Of a DNA stretch of 64,000 nucleotides, positions 28,923 to 35,849 are shown in pieces. The DNA is taken from NCBI GenBank assembly GCA_951813045.1, contig CATOTF010000002.1, forward strand, positions 62,001 through 126,000. Reading direction: 5' to 3'. Under the pieces are notes generated by a model. That model saw only the letters and a list, made by a program, of their open reading frames with translations, was not told the DNA's origin and did not search any database. Position 1 is the first letter of the stretch. Each line of letters opens with the position of its first letter. A program made the translations under genes and the position numbers. The DNA is from an uncultured Rhizobiaceae bacterium. Lineage in GTDB: Bacteria > Pseudomonadota > Alphaproteobacteria > Rhizobiales > Rhizobiaceae.

Positions 28923-29840
28923 ATGCGTATAATTGTCATGGGACAACAGGCATTCGGCAAGGATGTTCTAACCAAACTGCTGGATGCAGGGACCGATGAG
29001 GTTGTCGCGGTATATTGCGAACCTGACCGGGAAGGCAGGCCGGCTGACCCGATAAAAGAATTCGCTTTGGAAAAAGACATTCCGGTTCTTCAGCCTGCGA
29101 AGTTTGATGATGAGGCTGTTCTCAATGAAATGGCCGGATTTAATGCTGACCTGATGATCATGGCATTCGTCAATATATTTGTACCGGAGGGTGCGCGTGA
29201 CACACCAAAGCTCGGCTCGATCTGTTTCCACCCGTCATTGTTGCCGCTCCACCGTGGTCCGTCAGCCGTTAGCTGGCCCATCATTATGGGAGCAACGAAG
29301 TCCGGCTACTCGTGGTTCTATCCAAGTGATGGCCTCGATGAAGGCGATAGCCTGCTGCAATGGGAATGCGATATTGACCCTGACGATACGGTGATCAATT
29401 TGTACTTCAAAAAGATCTATCCATCCGCTGTGGATTCCGTGCTCGAGGTTTGTGAACTGTTCCGGTCGGGCAATCCGCCACGCATTGTTCCCGATGAAAA
29501 ACTGGCGACATATGAACGGCGCTGCACCAAAAAACACGCCCATGTGGATTGGTTCAAGCCTGTGGGTCAGATCTACAACTTGATCCGCGGCACCAATCCG
29601 GCCCCCGGTGCTTGGACTACTCATAATGGTGCTGAACTTAGTATCTACGATAGTGCGCGGGTAGCAGGCGATGGTGTCGCCGGACGTGTTGTGGAGATTT
29701 CAAATGATGGTGTGACGGTTCAAAGCGTTGGTGGAAGGATTTTGGTGAAGCGCGTCAAACCGGCTGGTGGAGATAAACAATCTGCTTCGGACTGGGCCGC
29801 ATCAGCGGGCATCACCGTTGGCGATACGTTGGGAAGTTAA
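28923..29840 (+). CDS. Formyltransferase / 10-formyl-THF hydrolase-like protein
   Basis: A 305-residue protein with the two-domain layout of methionyl-tRNA formyltransferase: N-terminal formyl_trans_N (about 1-180) and C-terminal OB-like domain (about 200-285). The catalytic His and Asp are present as H103 in CFHPSLLPLHRGPSAVSW and D139 in PSDGLDEGD. The usual Asn before the His (N-I-H-P in Fmt) is Cys here. The SICFHPSLLP and SDGLDEGDSLLQ patterns are closer to the hydrolase domain of 10-formyl-THF dehydrogenase than to Fmt. Its place in the oxalate operon suggests that it moves the formyl group between formyl-CoA-derived formate or formyl-CoA and tetrahydrofolate. ATG 28923 preferred over GTG 28920. 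Confidence 0.72.
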   Translation: MRIIVMGQQAFGKDVLTKLLDAGTDEVVAVYCEPDREGRPADPIKEFALEKDIPVLQPAKFDDEAVLNEMAGFNADLMIMAFVNIFVPEGARDTPKLGSICFHPSLLPLHRGPSAVSWPIIMGATKSGYSWFYPSDGLDEGDSLLQWECDIDPDDTVINLYFKKIYPSAVDSVLEVCELFRSGNPPRIVPDEKLATYERRCTKKHAHVDWFKPVGQIYNLIRGTNPAPGAWTTHNGAELSIYDSARVAGDGVAGRVVEISNDGVTVQSVGGRILVKRVKPAGGDKQSASDWAASAGITVGDTLGS

Positions 29841-29844
29841 CGCC

Positions 29845-29970
29845 ATGAAGCTAAAGACAGACATCGGGGTTGTGCGGGAGGTCTGTATGAGTCGGCCCCC
29901 TATGCGCGCGCGCTGTCTATCTGGGGGTGGCGAGTTCATCAAGACGTTGTTTCCGGGAGTGAAGGGATGA
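29845..29970 (+). CDS. Possible 41-residue small ORF
   Basis: An ATG 4 bp after the formyltransferase-like stop opens a 41-codon frame (MKLKTDIGVVREVC... PGVKG) that ends in TGA overlapping the start of the UspA gene (ATGA). This tight packing on both sides favours real translation or at least translational coupling. The sequence has two Cys and no recognisable family. It may simply be a spacer frame. Confidence 0.35.
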   Translation: MKLKTDIGVVREVCMSRPPMRARCLSGGGEFIKTLFPGVKG

Positions 29971-30821
29971 TCCGCAAACTCCTCGTACCAGTTCGTGGCG
30001 ATGGGAAAGGGGACAACGTCCTTGCCCATGCAGCAGGATTGGCCGCGCGGTTTAAAGCCCATGTAACCATCACCCATTGTCGGGCACGGCCAGAGGATAT
30101 GATCCCCTATGGTGTCCCGATTCCCGCGTTCTTAAAAACGCAAATTCAAGAGCAGGCAACACAGATTGCAGATCTTGAAGAAAAAGGCTTGCAAGAAGAA
30201 CTTAAGGTTCTGGCCGCTTCACTCAATCTGGACATGGCGAATGGCCCATCAAAGAATGCCGCAACTGCGTCGTGGATAGAAGAAGAAGGCCGTCAGGTTG
30301 ATGTGATCAAACGGCACGGCCGGTTGGCCGATCTTATCTGTGTTGCAAAACCCGATGTCGATCGCAACCTTGGGACCAACACATTAAAGGCGGCATTGTT
30401 TAATACCGGTCGCCCGGTGATGATGTGCCCTGAAGCCACGGAAGACCTATCGGGTCTCGGGTCCCAAGTGGCGATTGCCTGGAATGGATCTACCGAAGCA
30501 GCTCGTGCGGTCGCGCTCACATTGGGGCTGATTGAGGCGGCTGATAATGTCACCATTCTAACGTCCGGTTCAGAGGTTCACGGGGCGAGCACCGCTGACC
30601 TCGTTACCTATCTCAACTTGCGGGATGTGAACGCAGATATCTTGAGATTTGATGCGAAGAAGAAAGTTGGACAGAAATTGCTGGAACGCAGCAAGGCTTG
30701 TGGTGCTGACTTAATGATTATGGGTGCTTATGGCGACAGTCATGAGAAAGAAGTAATTTTTGGCGGCAATACGCAATATATTGTCGACAACGGAGATATG
30801 CCGGTGGTCCTGGTGCATTGA
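29967..30821 (+). CDS. Tandem universal stress protein (UspA family)
   Basis: A 284-residue protein with two Usp domains. The first (about 1-135) starts MIRKLLVPVRGDGKGDNVL and is divergent; the second (about 155-284) contains VAIAWNGSTEAARAV and the ATP-binding-type G-x2-G-x9-G pattern in MGAYGDSHEKEVIFGGNTQY followed by DMPVVLVH. Ribosome-binding site GGGAGTGAAGG. Usp proteins are common companions of TTT and TRAP transporters. A role in sensing energy or acid stress during oxalate growth is only inference. Confidence 0.88.
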   Translation: MIRKLLVPVRGDGKGDNVLAHAAGLAARFKAHVTITHCRARPEDMIPYGVPIPAFLKTQIQEQATQIADLEEKGLQEELKVLAASLNLDMANGPSKNAATASWIEEEGRQVDVIKRHGRLADLICVAKPDVDRNLGTNTLKAALFNTGRPVMMCPEATEDLSGLGSQVAIAWNGSTEAARAVALTLGLIEAADNVTILTSGSEVHGASTADLVTYLNLRDVNADILRFDAKKKVGQKLLERSKACGADLMIMGAYGDSHEKEVIFGGNTQYIVDNGDMPVVLVH

Positions 30822-30880
30822 GGAGTGCGTATGGAATCCCGGCAACAAAGAGTGAAGGAATAACCGGGAAATCGGTTTGT

Positions 30881-30900
30881 AATGCGACGCGTGACGCATT
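30881..30900. promoter_or_regulatory. 20-bp inverted repeat upstream of tctC
   Basis: AATGCG-ACGCGTGA-CGCATT, 6-bp arms with a partly palindromic centre (ACGCGT), 40 bp before the solute-receptor start. The 118-bp usp-tctC gap is the widest in the operon, so an internal promoter or processing site here is plausible. Confidence 0.4.
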
Positions 30901-30939
30901 CACGCACACTAACGACAACAGTATCTGTTGGGAGGAAGT

Positions 30940-31911
30940 ATGACTATCACAAAGAGATTATTCATAAGCATGGTTGGTGCAACTGCTCTGGCCACAACCA
31001 CCTTTGCCGGAATTGCCCAGGCTTGGGATCCAAAAAAACCAATCGACTTTGTTATCATGGCAGGCGCAGGAGGTGGGGCTGACCAAATCGCCCGTTTCAT
31101 CCAGTCGGTTGCTGAGAAGAAAGACATGACGACACGTCCGTTGGTTCCAAACAACAAGGGCGGTGGTTCCGGTGCAGAAGCACTGATTGCATTGAAGGGC
31201 GCCAGTGACCCTGATCACACAATTTTGGTGACGTTGAATTCGTTTTTCGCAACACCACTTCGCCAACCAAATCTCGGGATCGATATCAAGACCTTCACAC
31301 CTGTGGCGATGATGGGCGTCGACCCGTTTGTTCTTTGGGTACACAAAGACAGTGGCATCACCACATTTGAAAAATGGCTGGAGACGGTTAAGGCCGCAAA
31401 TGGCGAATACGTCATGGGTGGAACTGGTAAAGGCCAGGAAGACAGCACGGTTGTTGCCTGGATGGAAGGAAACTACGGCGTTAAGATCAAGTACATTCCC
31501 TATGATGGTGGTGGTGCTGTTGCCAAGGATTTAGCAGGACAGCAGATAATGGCTTCGGTCAACAACCCTGCAGAAGCCAAAGGTTTCTACGAATCAGGTG
31601 ATGTTGTTCCACTGATTGCTTTTTCCGACGAGCGTCTGGCAGCTTATCCTGATGTCCGCACAGTCAAAGAACTGGGTAAAGACTTCAGCTACTACAATCA
31701 GCGCGCAGTCGTTGGTGCCCCTGGCATGTCAGATGAAGCCGCAGCCTATTATCAGAACCTCTTCAAGACAATTTACGACACCGAAGAGTGGCAAGCTTAC
31801 ATGAAGTCTGAAAGCCTGTCTCCACTATGGTTGGATGCCGGTGCGCAGCGCGCCTATTGGCAAACACAGGTGCAAAACCACAAAGAACTATTTGCCGCAA
31901 TGGACAAATAG
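30940..31911 (+). CDS. tctC: TTT solute-binding protein, TctC family
   Basis: Periplasmic receptor of a tripartite tricarboxylate transporter, 323 residues. The start at 30940 has GGAGGAAG directly upstream. Signal peptide residues 1-27 end in GIAQAW. The mature part shows the TctC/Bug fold pattern: FVIMAGAGGGADQIARF, then VPNNKGGGSGAEALI, GVDPFVLWVHKDSGI, YIPYDGGGAVAKDLAGQQIM and AAYPDVRTVKELG. Bug proteins bind carboxylates through main-chain and water contacts; oxalate is the inferred ligand because of the operon. No lipobox is present. Confidence 0.9.
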   Translation: MTITKRLFISMVGATALATTTFAGIAQAWDPKKPIDFVIMAGAGGGADQIARFIQSVAEKKDMTTRPLVPNNKGGGSGAEALIALKGASDPDHTILVTLNSFFATPLRQPNLGIDIKTFTPVAMMGVDPFVLWVHKDSGITTFEKWLETVKAANGEYVMGGTGKGQEDSTVVAWMEGNYGVKIKYIPYDGGGAVAKDLAGQQIMASVNNPAEAKGFYESGDVVPLIAFSDERLAAYPDVRTVKELGKDFSYYNQRAVVGAPGMSDEAAAYYQNLFKTIYDTEEWQAYMKSESLSPLWLDAGAQRAYWQTQVQNHKELFAAMDK

Positions 31912-31956
31912 AACCGACAAAAACATTTGACTATTGCGTATGTAAAGGGGGCCAGA

Positions 31957-32460
31957 ATGCGGCTGGGAGAAATTGTTACAGCGGGTATTTTGGCCCTTTT
32001 TTCCATCTTTCTAATGGTGGAAAGCGCAAAACTGGATGTTGGTTATATCACTGGAGAAGGACCGGGCGGAGGTGCCTGGCCCTTCTGGCTTTCGGCAATT
32101 ATGTTGATTTGTACCGGATTTATTGCGTACAACTGGTACCGGAAAACTTCACCACCATCGCAATCGAGCGAGCCTGTGCTCGACAGCTATGGGATGAAGA
32201 GCTTTTTATATGTGGCTGGTGGGTTATTGGGGTTCATCGCACTGATTGACATCATCTCGATGTATGGGGCGATGGCGGTCTTTCTTGTCTATTACGTGAG
32301 ATTTCTTGGCCGCCATTCATGGCTGCTGACGCTGATATTGGCTATTGCCTTGCCGATCGCGTTTTTCTTCTTTTTTGAAGGGCTTATGCGGATCACGATG
32401 CCAAAAGGGCTCGAATTCACCGAGCCGTTCTACAATATTCTTTACGATATTATCTACTGA
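31957..32460 (+). CDS. tctB: TTT small membrane subunit, TctB family
   Basis: A 167-residue membrane protein with four hydrophobic segments (about 6-25, 38-58, 81-101, 115-150). The start ATG at 31957 follows AAAGGGGG; the open frame upstream starts with TTG and is not needed. GEGPGGGAWPFWLS is the conserved TctB motif between helices 1 and 2. It forms the integral membrane complex with TctA. The second half contains a Phe-rich helix (FFFFF). It is spaced 45 bp after tctC. Confidence 0.88.
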   Translation: MRLGEIVTAGILALFSIFLMVESAKLDVGYITGEGPGGGAWPFWLSAIMLICTGFIAYNWYRKTSPPSQSSEPVLDSYGMKSFLYVAGGLLGFIALIDIISMYGAMAVFLVYYVRFLGRHSWLLTLILAIALPIAFFFFFEGLMRITMPKGLEFTEPFYNILYDIIY

Positions 32461-32506
32461 ACATGCTGCTTGTGCCAGCGCCTCTGGCTGAGAACAGGAA
32501 AGACTA

Positions 32507-34027
32507 ATGGAAATACTTGGACTTCTTGCAGATGGAATGGCGTTATCACTGCAGCCCTTGAACATTGGGTTGATTTTGATTGGCGTTACATTGGGCCTGT
32601 TTATTGGAGCGATGCCGGGGCTTGGGTCCGTAAATGGTGTAGCGATTCTCCTGCCCGTCACATTTCTTGTGCCACCTGGTTCAGCCATTATTTTTCTTGC
32701 CGCGATTTACTACGGGGCGATGTATGGAGGGGCTATAAGTTCAATTACGCTGGGTATTCCTGGGGCGTCCACAGCGGTTGCAACGACGTTTGACGGTAGA
32801 CCGCTGGCACTGAAAGGCCGCGCCAGACTGGCGTTGGTGACAGCAGCAATAGCGTCTTTCGTCGGTGGCTCGGTGGCAAATGTCCTGTTCACATTATTCG
32901 CGCCACTGCTGGCAGCCGTTGCGCTCAGCTTCGGTCCGCCCGAAATTTTTGCGTTGATGCTGCTCGCTTTTGCAACATTCGTTGGGTTGGGTGGCGACGA
33001 TATTCCAAAGACCGTATTTTCCATCTGTATTGGTCTGGTGTTTGCCGCGGTGGGGTTCGATCAAATCTCGGGTGCACCACGGCTTGTGTTCTTTGAAATT
33101 AGCGGTTTTCTGCACGGCATCAATTTTCTTGTGCTCGCAATCGGGGTTTACGGCATTGGCGAAATGCTTTGGACCTTGGATACGACCCGAGGAAAAATCA
33201 TTTCATCTGAAGCAAAAATGACGGTTAAAGGGATCGTTGAAGATTCAAAAGAAGGCATGCGCCGGGGGTGGAAAGGCACGGCAATCGGCTCGGTGCTTGG
33301 ATTTTTCGTCGGGATCTTGCCTGCGGCCGGTGCAACACCCGGTTCGTTGATGTCATATGGCGTTGCCAAAATGGTTGCCAAAAAACCCAAGGAGTTTGGC
33401 GAAGGACACCCAGGTGGTGTCGCGGCACCGGAAGCTGCGAACAATTCTGCCTCCACCGGGGCAATGCTACCCATGCTGACACTAGGTATCCCTGGTTCAC
33501 CTACCACTGCGATCTTGCTTGGCGGGATGGTGATTTGGGGCTTGACACCGGGCCCAAGGCTGTTCGTGGACCAGAGCGAATTTGTATGGGGGCTGATTGG
33601 CTCGTTTTATGTGTCGAATTTCTTCGCGCTTGCCATCAATTTGGCCTTCATCCCACTATTCATCTGGATGCTGCGCATGCCGTTTACAATCCTGGCCCCT
33701 CTGATCTTCGTACTGTCAGTGGTTGGTGGATTTGCAGCGACAAAGGATATGCATGATGTTTGGTTGATGCTCGGCTTCGGCATAGGCGCATTTTTCCTGC
33801 GCAAGTTTGACTACCCCCTAGCACCAGCGGTTCTTGCCATCGTTCTGGGACCGATTGCTGAACCAACACTGCGGCAGTCCCTGCTGCTTTCATCAGGTGA
33901 TGTATCGATCTTCTTTACACGACCGATTGCGGGGCCGATTACAGTCATCGCGTTGATACTGATCCTCCTTCCGTTGTTAAAAGTCATTCGCGACAGGATG
34001 CGGGAGAAAAAGGTTCAAGCGGGTTGA
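32507..34027 (+). CDS. tctA: TTT large membrane subunit, TctA family
   Basis: A 506-residue transporter with about 11-12 membrane helices. The two signature repeats are visible: GLFIGAMPGLGSVNGVAILL near the N-terminus and GFFVGILPAAGATPGSLMSY in the middle, each with the G-x3-G-x2-P-G-like core. AANNSASTGAMLPMLTLGIP and SPTTAILLGG are further TctA marks. It energises uptake with an ion gradient. As partner of the TctC receptor above it is inferred to import oxalate, a route different from the OxlT antiporter. Confidence 0.92.
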   Translation: MEILGLLADGMALSLQPLNIGLILIGVTLGLFIGAMPGLGSVNGVAILLPVTFLVPPGSAIIFLAAIYYGAMYGGAISSITLGIPGASTAVATTFDGRPLALKGRARLALVTAAIASFVGGSVANVLFTLFAPLLAAVALSFGPPEIFALMLLAFATFVGLGGDDIPKTVFSICIGLVFAAVGFDQISGAPRLVFFEISGFLHGINFLVLAIGVYGIGEMLWTLDTTRGKIISSEAKMTVKGIVEDSKEGMRRGWKGTAIGSVLGFFVGILPAAGATPGSLMSYGVAKMVAKKPKEFGEGHPGGVAAPEAANNSASTGAMLPMLTLGIPGSPTTAILLGGMVIWGLTPGPRLFVDQSEFVWGLIGSFYVSNFFALAINLAFIPLFIWMLRMPFTILAPLIFVLSVVGGFAATKDMHDVWLMLGFGIGAFFLRKFDYPLAPAVLAIVLGPIAEPTLRQSLLLSSGDVSIFFTRPIAGPITVIALILILLPLLKVIRDRMREKKVQAG

Positions 34028-34031
34028 GCGG

Positions 34032-35837
34032 GTGACACCAACTCCCGATGATGGAAATCAGGTCAAGATTGAATATGGACCCTGGAACCCGGGTATAAAT
34101 TCAAGCATTCCGCAGGATATCCTGCCATTTTCCACCATGTTTCGGGCAGAAAATGTCGAAACGGGGTTTGATGAAGCCCATGAACTTGCGGACTTTAGCG
34201 GGCTTTCGCCTTTTGACGTTGTTGCATTCCGCACCGAGCGTCTCGTCGTGCATGAGCTTTTAATTCGTGTGACCGCTGATCTATCGGTTCCTGATGGGCC
34301 GGAATATGAAGAACTCGGCATCAATATGCGCGGCATGACGCGGCGTATATTTGACCACTATGTTTTGCCAAGATTGAATGAGCTAAATGATGATCTTAGT
34401 GAATTGCGTGGCACGGCTCGGGTTTTCATCGGAAATGAATTGCGGCAGTTTTTGTACCCGAAAATGAAGGTTAGTATCGAACCGGCTCCTAAACCAACAT
34501 TGTTTCAGCGAATATTTGGCAAAGGTAAAAATGGCAATGTGAATACACCCGATAAGAACGAGTCGGAAGCGGACAGGCTTGCAGACCTTGAAAGACGAAT
34601 TCCCGCTAGCAGCGACGAATTGGAGATGGCATCAATGCAGGCGTTGCTGGATGTGTTGCGCTCGGTGATTGGTCATCGTGGACGTCTGATTGGGGACGAC
34701 GACATATTCGCTGACCTTGCAGTTAATATCGTCAGCAATAACCTGGGTAGCAAAAGATTGGGGGACGCGATTTCCCCGATCATTGCGGAGGCAGCGAAAG
34801 AGGAGAGCTATCGGTTTCTCTCGTCGCAGGAAAAACCAGTCATTATGAACGTTAAAGGAGCGTCTGCATCAGGCAAGAGCACCATCCGCCCTGAGCAGCG
34901 GAAACTTGCGGAAAGGCTTGATATCCCATGGAAGGATTTTGCGCTGATCAGCCCCGATTATTGGCGCAAATATCTTCTCGATTATGAGTCCCTTGGGAAT
35001 GACCATAAATATGGCGCGATGCTGACCGGGCATGAGTTGGAAATTGTCGATAAAAAGCTGGACCGCTATATGGCTGAAAAAGCCGGTGCTGGGACCATGC
35101 CTCACCTGTTGATCGACCGGTTCCGGTTCGACAGTTTTACAATCGAAGACGATCACGACGAGGGTAGCAAATTGCTCACCCGGTTTGGTGATACGGTCTT
35201 CATGTTTTTCATGATTACGCCGCCGCAAGAAACGGTTGAACGGGCCTGGAAGCGCGGCCTGACGACTGGGCGTTACAAAGCGGTGGAAGATCTTCTCGAC
35301 CACAACATTGAAGCTTATACCGGCATGCCATCGCTGTTTTTCTCTTGGGCGCTTTCCAAAAAGAAACGAGTCCATTTTGAGTTTCTCGATAACAGCGTTG
35401 CCCTGAACCAACGCCCGAAAACTGTGGCATTTGGCTGGAATGATTCGATGACCATTCTTGATATTCAAAAGTTGCTGGATATCGAGAGGTATAAGAAAGT
35501 CGATGTGGAAGCCACTTCACCGGACGATGTTTTTGACGATGCAGAATTGGATGCGCGGAAGAACACTGTATTTCTAACGCAGTGTGTTATCCGTATGCGC
35601 CGGGTGGAATTTGCCGATCAAAAGACCGGTAGAATTTATGGATGTATGGAGAATGGTACGTGGATGTGGCGCGACCGGGCCTATGTTCGCGATAATATAA
35701 CCGAAGCTGATGTTCTCATGGGGCTAAATATATTGAGTTGGAATGAGAGACCTGAAAGCGATGATGAAGACCCAGCGCCGCGTTTTGTTGACCGCGACAG
35801 AATTCGGACACTGGGGAATTGGTGCCACATTCGCTAA
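34032..35837 (+). CDS. Large P-loop (zeta-toxin-like kinase fold) protein, unknown role
   Basis: A 601-residue soluble protein starting at GTG 4 bp after tctA. A Walker A motif, GASASGKS, lies at 276-283 after the strand PVIMNVK, and a region resembling the zeta-toxin/AAA_33 kinase fold follows (SPDYWRKYLLDY with acidic and Arg residues, then LLIDRFRFDSF and FMFFMITPPQETVERAWKRG, a lid-like segment). The 270-residue N-terminal half and the C-terminal 130 residues are not recognised. No partner antitoxin is present, and the gene ends the oxalate operon. A phosphotransferase acting on a small molecule or a regulatory ATPase is possible; I cannot assign a substrate. Confidence 0.65.
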   Translation: MTPTPDDGNQVKIEYGPWNPGINSSIPQDILPFSTMFRAENVETGFDEAHELADFSGLSPFDVVAFRTERLVVHELLIRVTADLSVPDGPEYEELGINMRGMTRRIFDHYVLPRLNELNDDLSELRGTARVFIGNELRQFLYPKMKVSIEPAPKPTLFQRIFGKGKNGNVNTPDKNESEADRLADLERRIPASSDELEMASMQALLDVLRSVIGHRGRLIGDDDIFADLAVNIVSNNLGSKRLGDAISPIIAEAAKEESYRFLSSQEKPVIMNVKGASASGKSTIRPEQRKLAERLDIPWKDFALISPDYWRKYLLDYESLGNDHKYGAMLTGHELEIVDKKLDRYMAEKAGAGTMPHLLIDRFRFDSFTIEDDHDEGSKLLTRFGDTVFMFFMITPPQETVERAWKRGLTTGRYKAVEDLLDHNIEAYTGMPSLFFSWALSKKKRVHFEFLDNSVALNQRPKTVAFGWNDSMTILDIQKLLDIERYKKVDVEATSPDDVFDDAELDARKNTVFLTQCVIRMRRVEFADQKTGRIYGCMENGTWMWRDRAYVRDNITEADVLMGLNILSWNERPESDDEDPAPRFVDRDRIRTLGNWCHIR

Positions 35838-35849
35838 AGTAGCCCAGTT

